A program made the translations under genes and the position numbers. Positions 1-5,140 of a stretch of DNA of 53,634 nucleotides are shown in pieces. The notes under the pieces are model-generated. The model was given only the letters and a program-made list of their open reading frames with translations, made no database searches and was not told where the DNA came from. Each line of letters opens with the position of its first letter. Position 1 is the stretch's first letter. Source of the stretch: an uncultured Oscillospiraceae bacterium (lineage in GTDB: Bacteria; Bacillota; Clostridia; Oscillospirales; Oscillospiraceae); assembly GCA_910579965.1 (NCBI GenBank), contig CAJTWF010000015.1, positions 1 through 53,634 of the forward strand. Direction: 5' to 3'.

Positions 1-57
1 CAGGGCGGAAAATACGCCGCCAAGACATGCGCGGGGGAGATTTTAAACAGGCTCTAA
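1..57 (+). CDS. C-terminal end of an upstream gene (partial)
   Basis: Frame 1 is open from the window edge to a TAA at 55-57 and reads as 18 ordinary codons ending GEILNRL. It is probably the tail of a gene that starts outside the window. A terminator-like hairpin follows at 151-190. The last codons overlap a 16-base string that recurs near 20209, so the tail may have been altered by a repeat end. The product cannot be identified from 18 residues. Confidence 0.4.
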   Translation, partial: QGGKYAAKTCAGEILNRL

Positions 58-150
58 GAACCCGCTGAAATTTCGGTGGGCTCCGGAGGGCCGGATTTTC
101 AGAAATCCTAAAAAAGCCCCTGGAAATGGGCCCTGGTCCATGGGCGGAGA

Positions 151-190
151 GGAGGGAGGCGGCGCTTTTGCCGTCTCCCTCCAATATTTT
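151..190 (+). terminator. Rho-independent terminator of the upstream gene
   Basis: A 13-bp stem (151-163 with 170-182, one G-T wobble) has a six-base loop and is followed by a short T-run at 187-190. It lies 94 bases after the TAA at 57 and before the exchanger gene. Confidence 0.55.
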
Positions 191-281
191 GCCGGATGAC
201 AAAATCAGCGCTCCTTCCCCAGCCCTGACATGGTAGACTGGAGCTGACGTGTTGTGGAACAGCGGAAGGGGAGGGGAGAGC

Positions 282-1247
282 ATGGATTATGCGCTCATTT
301 TGGTGATTTTTCTCGGGGGAATTATTCTGATTGTCAAGGGCGGGGACTGGTTTGTGGACGCCGCGTCGTACATAGCGGAGGTCAGCGGCGTCCCAAAGCT
401 GATTGTGGGAGCCACCATCGTCAGCCTTGCCACCACGCTGCCGGAAATGCTGGTTTCGGCCATGGCGGCCATTCAGGGAAAGATAGACATGTCCGTGGGA
501 AACGCCGTGGGCAGCGTCACCGCAAACCTGGGGCTCATCATGGCTGTGTCGGTGATCTGTATGCCCGTGCGCATCCGCCGGGGGGACTATCTGCTCAAGT
601 CCGTCCTGATGCTGGCCGCCGCCGGGATCGTGGCGGCAGGGGGCAGGGAGGGGGCGGTGGGACTGCGGCCGTCCCTGGTGCTTCTGGCTGTGTTCGCCCT
701 GTTTCTCTATGAGAACCTGCGCTCCGCCCACCGCTCCATGCGCTGCGGCGGCGCGGGGGACCTGGGCATCTTCCGTCCCGCGCCGGCCAGGAGGGAGATC
801 TTTTTTCAGTGCGTCAAATTCACCGCGGGCGCGGTGGCCGTGGTCATGGGGGCGGACCTGCTGGTGGACAGCGCCAGCGCCCTGGCCCGGCTGGCGGGGA
901 TATCTGAGCGGATCATCGGCGTGACCATCGTGGCTGTGGGCACATCCCTGCCGGAGCTGGTCACCACCGTCACCGCCATTGCAAAAGGGCAGTCCGCCCT
1001 GTCCATTGGAAACATTCTGGGGGCAAACATCCTGGATCTGACCCTGATCCTGCCCATGAGCGCCCTGGTGTCCGGTCAGGCCCTGCCCATCGCGCCGGTT
1101 TCAGCGGCCATTGATCTGCCCGCGTGCCTGCTGGTGGGGTGTATTGCCGTCATTCCGGCCATGGTCTCCGCCCGATTCCAGCGGTGGCAGGGGGTGGCTC
1201 TGCTGGCGGTATACGGCGGGTATCTGTTTCTGACGTGCAGGGCGTAG
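282..1247 (+). CDS. calcium/sodium antiporter (CaCA family, YrbG/CaxA-like)
   Basis: A 321-residue integral membrane protein of the cation/Ca2+ exchanger family. These proteins export Ca2+ across the cytoplasmic membrane in exchange for Na+ or H+. The two inverted alpha repeats are visible. The first has GATIVSLATTLPEMLVS near residue 45, and the second has GVTIVAVGTSLPELVTTV near residue 215. The acidic residue in each (PEM, PEL) is the expected ion ligand, and ten or so hydrophobic segments fill the rest. I chose the ATG at 282 because GAGGGGAGAG lies directly upstream. A longer reading from 249 lacks an SD. It stands alone, with terminators on both sides. Confidence 0.85.
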   Translation: MDYALILVIFLGGIILIVKGGDWFVDAASYIAEVSGVPKLIVGATIVSLATTLPEMLVSAMAAIQGKIDMSVGNAVGSVTANLGLIMAVSVICMPVRIRRGDYLLKSVLMLAAAGIVAAGGREGAVGLRPSLVLLAVFALFLYENLRSAHRSMRCGGAGDLGIFRPAPARREIFFQCVKFTAGAVAVVMGADLLVDSASALARLAGISERIIGVTIVAVGTSLPELVTTVTAIAKGQSALSIGNILGANILDLTLILPMSALVSGQALPIAPVSAAIDLPACLLVGCIAVIPAMVSARFQRWQGVALLAVYGGYLFLTCRA

Positions 1248-1258
1248 ATGTACATAGA

Positions 1259-1294
1259 AAAACCCGTGCGGGGAAGAAGTCCCGCACGGGTTTG
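1259..1294 (+). terminator. terminator after the exchanger gene
   Basis: AACCCGTGCGGG at 1261-1272 pairs perfectly with CCCGCACGGGTT at 1281-1292, followed by TTGCTT. It lies 13 bases after the stop codon. Confidence 0.75.
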
Positions 1295-1333
1295 CTTATG
1301 ATACAGCATGATTCCTATAGAGGCAAATAAAAT

Positions 1334-1362
1334 TTGACAAAAACTACTGCATATCATATAAT
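1334..1362 (+). promoter_or_regulatory. perfect sigma-70/sigma-A promoter for the small membrane peptide
   Basis: TTGACA (1334-1339), a 17-bp spacer and TATAAT (1357-1362) match consensus at all twelve positions. Transcription should begin near 1369, giving a leader of about 80 nt before the ATG at 1452. Within the leader, CCCCC at 1428-1432 can pair with GGGGG at 1439-1443, which covers the SD GGGGGTGAGG. Confidence 0.8.
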
Positions 1363-1451
1363 GGACATGCCAAAGCTCAAAGGAGCGGAGGCCAGAAGGG
1401 CACTGTTACATAAAGGCGGTTAGCGTTCCCCCGGGAAAGGGGGTGAGGCTG

Positions 1452-1538
1452 ATGTGGAAAAGGCGGGTAATTGCAGTTTTGCGATTCCTGATCTGCTTGG
1501 TATGGGCGTTATACATACTGTCCACAAATGCGTGTTGA
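1452..1538 (+). CDS. 28-residue single-span membrane peptide, candidate type I toxin
   Basis: The product reads MWKRR, then a hydrophobic stretch VIAVLRFLICLVWALYIL, then STNAC. This is a basic N-terminus, one transmembrane helix and a short tail, the usual form of type I toxins such as TxpA, BsrG, Fst and the Hol_Tox peptides. The SD GGGGGTGAGG is five bases upstream and is masked by a CCCCC/GGGGG hairpin. The stop codon lies in a stem-loop (1533-1565). Antisense transcripts from perfect promoters at 1626-1654 and 1791-1819 face it. I do not recognise the peptide as a named family member. The toxin assignment rests on architecture. Confidence 0.6.
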   Translation: MWKRRVIAVLRFLICLVWALYILSTNAC

Positions 1539-1565
1539 CCGCCCGGATGGCTCCCGAGCGGTCAA
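1533..1565. promoter_or_regulatory. stem-loop at the end of the peptide gene
   Basis: GTTGACCGC at 1533-1541 pairs with GCGGTCAAC at 1557-1565, extended by CGG/CCG inside. No T-run follows on either strand, so it is more likely an RNA stability or interaction element than a terminator. A second copy is at 1698-1730. Confidence 0.6.
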
Positions 1566-1619
1566 CATAGCTAAAACTATGTCATCGTGAAGGGCTAACC
1601 GCCGTAACAGCGCCCTTCT
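1535..1619 (-). ncRNA. predicted antisense RNA 1 to the membrane peptide mRNA
   Basis: The minus-strand promoter at 1626-1654 should start an RNA near 1619 that runs toward the peptide gene and is complementary to its 3' end. Its first 27 or so bases match the 5' leader of the peptide mRNA (1393-1424) apart from one substitution and a five-base gap. The 3' end is not resolved; the coordinate given is the hairpin side and is an estimate. Confidence 0.5.
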
Positions 1620-1625
1620 GTTCAT

Positions 1626-1654
1626 ATTATATATGGCTGTCTCTGTTTTGTCAA
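1626..1654 (-). promoter_or_regulatory. perfect minus-strand promoter, antisense RNA 1
   Basis: Read on the minus strand: TTGACA at 1654-1649, a 17-bp spacer, TATAAT at 1631-1626. All twelve consensus positions match. Confidence 0.8.
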
Positions 1655-1660
1655 GCCCAT

Positions 1661-1785
1661 AAAAAAATATACGCAGGGGAGGGTATCCCCCGATATGCGT
1701 TGACCGCCCGGCCAGCACCCGAGCGGTCAACATAGTTTATCTATGATTGCGTTTAGGGGCTAACCGCCGTAACAGCGCCCTTCTG
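1661..1785 (-). ncRNA. predicted small antisense-type RNA 2
   Basis: It should start near 1784, downstream of the promoter at 1791-1819, and end at a minus-strand hairpin. In that hairpin ACGCA pairs with TGCGT and GGGG with CCCC (about 1669-1700), followed by a run of seven T (A at 1661-1667 on the plus strand). The RNA would be about 120 nt. It shares the GGCGGTTAGC block with antisense RNA 1, so it could act on the same mRNA in trans. Confidence 0.5.
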
Positions 1786-1820
1786 TTTTTATTATATACA
1801 GCTGTCTCCGATTTGTCAAG
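1694..1820. repeat. direct repeat unit B of the antisense RNA locus
   Basis: A second copy of unit A with substitutions in the hairpin loop and in the linker before the GCTAACCGCC block. It keeps a perfect minus-strand promoter, and a terminator-like hairpin lies at its left side. It therefore looks like a self-contained small RNA gene. Confidence 0.75.
1791..1819 (-). promoter_or_regulatory. perfect minus-strand promoter, antisense RNA 2
   Basis: Minus strand: TTGACA at 1819-1814, a 17-bp spacer, TATAAT at 1796-1791. All consensus positions match. Confidence 0.8.
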
Positions 1821-1824
1821 TCAA

Positions 1825-1962
1825 TGTAGGGGCGAGCATTGCTCGCCCGCATGTAACATATACCACCGCATTCCGTCAGAAGGACGCGCCTGCCTGCAAC
1901 CGGCGAACGGGGCCGCTGGAGGGGGGGATGCAAGGAACGGGCGAGCAATGCTCGCCCCTACA
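1825..1962. repeat. MITE-like palindromic element, copy 1
   Basis: Two 25-bp arms in inverted orientation (1825-1849 and 1938-1962) begin with TGTAGGGGCGAGCA. Each arm is itself palindromic around GGGCGAGC/GCTCGCCC. The 88 bases between them have no convincing gene. Related copies are at 12463, 26098, 28884 and 38327. Confidence 0.75.
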
Positions 1963-1967
1963 TAATT

Positions 1968-2234
1968 TCATTCCTCGCCACCATATTTCTCGTAATAATC
2001 CTGAAGAAGTTCCCGCTCCGTACAGCGCAGGGCCTTACAGAAGCAGGCCAGCTCAAAGTCGGTGACAACCCGTTTGTTGTTCTCGATATTGCTGATGGCC
2101 TGCTGGTCAATATTCGTGCCCAATATCTGCATCTGTGCCGCCAGCTCGCTCTGGGAGATATCACGGCGGACACGCATGAGCTGTAGTTGCATATGGATAA
2201 GATTTTTCTTTCCCTTGAATTGCATAACTCGCAT
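1968..2234 (-). CDS. XRE-family helix-turn-helix regulator
   Basis: An 88-residue Cro/C1-type DNA-binding protein made of one helix-turn-helix domain. The motif lies at about residues 24-50 (SQSELAAQMQ, then QQAISNIENNKR), followed by the FELACFCKAL helix. There is no separate sensor domain. The ATG at 2234 has AGGAAA upstream; a GTG one codon earlier is also possible. It is divergent from a small protein gene at 2338, and the shared intergenic region has short palindromes that could be its operator. Its stop lies five bases from MITE copy 1. Confidence 0.8.
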   Translation of the reverse strand: MRVMQFKGKKNLIHMQLQLMRVRRDISQSELAAQMQILGTNIDQQAISNIENNKRVVTDFELACFCKALRCTERELLQDYYEKYGGEE

Positions 2235-2284
2235 CACAAATTTCCTGTCTCCATATGTATAATATATATTTTACCTTATTCTAC

Positions 2285-2325
2285 ATTATATAATGCCGTA
2301 AAATACATGTTGTATATGTAGACGG
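2285..2325. promoter_or_regulatory. divergent regulatory region with small palindromes
   Basis: CATTATATAATG (2285-2296) is a perfect palindrome containing a TATAAT, and TACAT/ATGTA half sites flank GTTGTAT further on. Such dyads between an XRE gene and its divergent neighbour are typical operator positions. No -35 box is convincing. Confidence 0.35.
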
Positions 2326-2337
2326 AGGAAAAATTTT

Positions 2338-2586
2338 ATGAAGCTCTTCAAAGAAATCTTGATAAAGGCCATAGAAAAAATGGAAATAGACGCGTCATTT
2401 TCCGACTTCATCATGAGTGCGGCGGCGGTGGTGGAACTGGAAAGCTATAATGCGCTTTGCAAAATCAAGGCGATTATTGAGGATGAGAGTCTGGACGATC
2501 CGACATGCTTTCATAAGATCGAGGCCATTGTATCCGAACTGGAGGCCCTGGGCAGCGACGGCGGGTCCAGGCACGACTTTGGCTGA
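2338..2586 (+). CDS. small conserved hypothetical protein ending in GGSRHDFG
   Basis: An 82-residue soluble, acidic protein with no membrane span or cysteine-metal motif. The SD GGAGGA lies ten bases before the ATG. The second half (KIKAIIEDESLDDP, then HKIEAIVSELEALGSDGGSRHDFG) looks like a conserved helical module. From memory, small proteins ending in this GG-x-RHDFG tail occur widely in gut Clostridia without known function; I could not verify this. It is divergent from the XRE gene, which may regulate it. Confidence 0.65.
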   Translation: MKLFKEILIKAIEKMEIDASFSDFIMSAAAVVELESYNALCKIKAIIEDESLDDPTCFHKIEAIVSELEALGSDGGSRHDFG

Positions 2587-2735
2587 TCCTGAAACGTTGA
2601 AAATCTTTCTAACAAACCCTGAATTGATTTTCCTGAATTGCGGACCTGCGTTATTGACAACAGACCATCTTCCGCTATAATGAAATCATACGCAATGAAA
2701 CCGGAAGGGAGGTCCAGGCGCTGGGATATACATAA

Positions 2736-2761
2736 TTGAACAAAATAAAAATTTTGTTCAA
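2736..2761. repeat. perfect AT-rich inverted repeat
   Basis: TTGAACAAAAT pairs with ATTTTGTTCAA around AAAA. It is 61 bases before the recombinase start codon. It could be a terminator for 2338-2586 or a protein-binding site. A degenerate MITE-like TGTAGGGGAGGGCA follows at once. Confidence 0.5.
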
Positions 2762-2821
2762 TGTAGGGGAGGGCAAACCTGGAAAACGGGCCCCGGACCG
2801 CGTATACCGCGCCAAGCTACT

Positions 2822-3838
2822 GTGAACAACTATCGAGACGACGCGCCGCAGATCCTCTGCGATTTCTTATCCTACCATGAGACCATCAAGGCCCACTCTC
2901 AGAAAACCGTGGATGAATATTTCCTGGACCTGCGAAATTTTTTCCGCTACATGAAGCAGTCCCGGGATCGTTCTCTCCGTGACACGCCCTGGGACGAGAT
3001 CTCCATCCTGGACGTGGATATCGACTTTATCCGCGCCATCACCCTGACGGACATCTACGGATATCTGACCTATCTCAGCCGGGACCGTGCCCAGCAGCAA
3101 AACAGCGTCCGGACCGAGTACGGCCTCAGCGCCGCCACCCGGGCCCGGAAAATCGCCACGCTCCGCTCCTTCTTCAACTACCTCACCAACAAGGCCCATC
3201 TTCTGGAGGACAACCCGGTGAAGGAGCTGGACTCCCCCAAGCTGCGCAAAAACCTGCCCAAGTATCTGACCCTGGACGAGAGCCTGGAGCTGCTTGCCAG
3301 TGTGGACGGCCCCCACAAGGAGCGGGACTACTGCATTCTGACTATTTTTCTCAACTGCGGCCTGCGGATCTCTGAGCTGATCGGCCTGAACCTGACGGAC
3401 ATCCAAGGGGACGCGCTGCGGGTGCTGGGCAAGGGCAACAAGGTACGCATTGTCTACCTCAACGACGCCTGCAAGACCGCCCTGGAGCGGTATCTGGCGG
3501 TGCGCCGGCCCGTCAGCGGCCGGGATCAGAACGCCCTCTTCCTCTCCTCCCGGAACCAGCGCATCAGCCGCTCCAACGTCCACGCCCTGGTGAAAAAGCA
3601 CCTCTCCCAGGCCGGACTGGACAGCGCCCGATACTCCTCCCACAAGCTCCGCCACACCGCCGCCACGCTCATGCTCCAAAACGGCGTGGATGTGAAGGCG
3701 GTACAGGAGGTGCTGGGCCACGAGCACCTGAACACCACCGAGATTTACACCCATATTGACAACGAGGCCCTGCGCGTGGCGGCCAGGGCGAACCCTCTTG
3801 GGCGGGTGAAGCCGCCCAAAGAGCAGAAAGAGCAGTAA
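2822..3838 (+). CDS. tyrosine recombinase/integrase (XerC/XerD-like)
   Basis: A 338-residue site-specific recombinase. The N-terminal SAM-like core-binding domain covers about residues 8-125 and the catalytic domain about 150-325. The catalytic set is visible: Arg in GLRISELIGL (near 182), HKLRHTAA (near 275), LGHEHLNTT (near 300) and the nucleophile Tyr in TEIYTHI. It starts with GTG and lacks a clear SD, so the start is less certain than the body. It stands alone, with no excisionase or phage genes around it, so it is more likely a chromosomal Xer-type enzyme than a phage integrase. A second, more canonical XerD is at 35363. Confidence 0.85.
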   Translation: MNNYRDDAPQILCDFLSYHETIKAHSQKTVDEYFLDLRNFFRYMKQSRDRSLRDTPWDEISILDVDIDFIRAITLTDIYGYLTYLSRDRAQQQNSVRTEYGLSAATRARKIATLRSFFNYLTNKAHLLEDNPVKELDSPKLRKNLPKYLTLDESLELLASVDGPHKERDYCILTIFLNCGLRISELIGLNLTDIQGDALRVLGKGNKVRIVYLNDACKTALERYLAVRRPVSGRDQNALFLSSRNQRISRSNVHALVKKHLSQAGLDSARYSSHKLRHTAATLMLQNGVDVKAVQEVLGHEHLNTTEIYTHIDNEALRVAARANPLGRVKPPKEQKEQ

Positions 3839-3855
3839 AGGGAAATCACTATACA

Positions 3856-3890
3856 AGAACGTCCCCGGAAGGATTTTCCGGGGACGTTCT
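3856..3890. terminator. bidirectional terminator between recombinase and ferritin
   Basis: AGAACGTCCCCGGAA at 3856-3870 pairs with the complementary arm ending at 3890. The stem is about 15 bp and lies between two convergent genes. Confidence 0.75.
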
Positions 3891-3904
3891 CAGCATATAG
3901 GGCG

Positions 3905-4414
3905 TTACAGGGTCAGAGAGGGCGCGGCGTACACCCTGGATTTGAGTTCACTGTTGAGCATGTACAGTCCCTTCGCATCGCCGCCGAACAGCTCCATTTT
4001 GGTAATCATGTCGCCGGCGTTCTTCTCCTCCTCGCCCTGCTCCTTGACGAACCAGTCCAGCACCTGCATGGTTCGGTAGTCGCGGGCCTCAAAGGCCTGG
4101 GTATAGATGGCGTTGATGAGGCCGGTGACCAGCTTCTCGTGCTCCAGGCCTGCCTTCAGGGGGTCCATAAGGCTGTCAAGGACCTTGTCCGGCTGCTGGA
4201 TGGTCCCCAGGGTCACCTTCTCCCCGTTGTTGTGCAGATACTGGTAGAACAGCATGGCGTGGGACTGCTCCTCCTGGGCCTGGACCCGGTACCAGTTCTC
4301 AAAGCCGTCCAGTCCCTTGGATGCGTAGAAGTTGGCAAAATCCAGGTACAGATAGGCGGAGTAAAATTCGTGGGTAATCTGCTCATTAATCAGCTTAGCA
4401 ACTTTTTCGTTCAT
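3905..4414 (-). CDS. ftnA: non-heme ferritin
   Basis: A 169-residue iron-storage protein of the bacterial ferritin family. The four-helix bundle begins NEKVAKLINEQITHEFYSAYLYLDFANF. The ferroxidase-centre ligands are present: Glu in THEFYSAY, the EEQSHAM motif near residue 50, and E...QGEEE near 127. It oxidises Fe2+ and stores the mineral core, lowering free iron in an anaerobe exposed to oxygen. It is monocistronic with its own promoter. AGGAG sits before the ATG. Confidence 0.93.
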   Translation of the reverse strand: MNEKVAKLINEQITHEFYSAYLYLDFANFYASKGLDGFENWYRVQAQEEQSHAMLFYQYLHNNGEKVTLGTIQQPDKVLDSLMDPLKAGLEHEKLVTGLINAIYTQAFEARDYRTMQVLDWFVKEQGEEEKNAGDMITKMELFGGDAKGLYMLNSELKSRVYAAPSLTL

Positions 4415-4471
4415 AGCGGTCTCCTATTCTTTTTCTGTATATTTCAGGGACAGGCGCTCCCAGTACATAGT

Positions 4472-4499
4472 ATCATAGCACCTGCGCCGCCCCTTGAAA
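4472..4499 (-). promoter_or_regulatory. probable ferritin promoter
   Basis: Minus strand: TTTCAA, a 16-bp spacer, TATGAT at 4477-4472. This is moderate agreement with consensus, 58 bases upstream of the ferritin ATG. No clear PerR or Fur box was seen. Confidence 0.4.
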
Positions 4500-4516
4500 A
4501 GGGAAAGTTCCCTTTT
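4497..4516 (-). terminator. terminator after the amidase gene
   Basis: AAAAGGGAA/TTCCCTTTT forms a 9-bp stem with its own T-run on the minus strand, 13 bases past the amidase stop codon. It abuts the ferritin promoter. Confidence 0.5.
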
Positions 4517-4529
4517 GCCGACAAAATTT

Positions 4530-5081
4530 TTAAGCCTGGGGATCTGCCTCCCTCCCCTGCCCCACAGGCCGCCAGACCCCTACGAAATGGAGAAAGCGAA
4601 TGGCGCGGTAGTTGTATGTATTCAGCGGACGGTTGTCGGAGTCGTAGCTGTGGGCGGCAATGAGCACATCCGAGGGCTGGAGGGCGGGCTTGCGCAGCAG
4701 CCGCACCACCACCGGCGAGTGGTTCCACTTCTCTCCGTCAAAGGACAGCTGCACCACATCCCCAGGCAGCAGATGGGCGATGGAGACGGCGTGAGCCGCC
4801 GGACCGGCGGTATTTTCTGCGCGGGTCATGAAGTTGTAGAAGTAGTCCACCCCCGTCCAGGCGGGGGCCTTGTTGTTCGGGTCAATGTAGTACCAGCCCA
4901 GATCCCGGGTGTAGTTCATCACGCCGCTGCCGGCGTAGACGCATTGGGAGGCGAAGTTGGTGCAGTCCCCCCCGATTTTCTCGTAGTCGTAGAAGGCGGG
5001 ATTGCGGCCGTAGGCCCACCGCTTTGCGTAGCGCACCGCCGCCCCCCGGTCATACGGCGTCATTCTCAGGTCCCCGTTCAT
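4530..5081 (-). CDS. amidase-domain protein (Amidase_6 type)
   Basis: A 183-residue protein that is almost entirely the putative amidase domain found in clostridial surface and spore proteins. The NlpC/P60-like catalytic Cys is C40 in GGDCTNFASQ, and the His is in AHSYDSD near residue 145. No signal peptide or wall anchor is visible, so the product may be cytoplasmic or spore-associated. The substrate is not predictable; relatives are thought to act on peptidoglycan-like amides. The start at 5081 has GGAAGGGGTG upstream. That SD is the 3' arm of the terminator that follows the metal ATPase gene. Confidence 0.75.
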   Translation of the reverse strand: MNGDLRMTPYDRGAAVRYAKRWAYGRNPAFYDYEKIGGDCTNFASQCVYAGSGVMNYTRDLGWYYIDPNNKAPAWTGVDYFYNFMTRAENTAGPAAHAVSIAHLLPGDVVQLSFDGEKWNHSPVVVRLLRKPALQPSDVLIAAHSYDSDNRPLNTYNYRAIRFLHFVGVWRPVGQGREADPQA

Positions 5082-5090
5082 GAAAAATCA

Positions 5091-5119
5091 CCCCTTCCGC
5101 ACAGTATATGCGGAAGGGG
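5091..5119 (-). terminator. terminator after the metal ATPase, overlapping the amidase SD
   Basis: CCCCTTCCGCA (5091-5101) pairs perfectly with TGCGGAAGGGG (5109-5119), and the minus strand continues TGATTTTTC. The arm GGAAGGGG also serves as SD for the amidase ATG at 5081. Transcripts reading through would fold that SD into the stem. Confidence 0.65.
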
Positions 5120-5140
5120 CGGCAGATGTATCTGGAATTT

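Larger units (their letters stand above)
1529..1655. repeat. direct repeat unit A of the antisense RNA locus
   Basis: This unit of about 127 bp contains the stem-loop, the block GCTAACCGCCGTAACAGCGC and the minus-strand promoter. The same order and nearly the same sequence recur at 1694-1820. Unit A overlaps the end of the peptide gene; unit B has no peptide gene before it. Confidence 0.75.

Noticed and set aside
60..281. yybP-ykoY (manganese) riboswitch before the cation exchanger
   Set aside because: The only strong structure is a simple hairpin with a T-run; conserved riboswitch motifs were not found.
1968..2173. Alternative minus-strand frame over the first XRE gene (1958-2173)
   Set aside because: Arg/Ser-rich shadow; the annotated frame has a full helix-turn-helix motif.
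2822..3838. Recombinase considered as a prophage or ICE integrase
   Set aside because: No excisionase, relaxase, phage or att-like repeats nearby; flanking genes are ordinary chromosomal ones.
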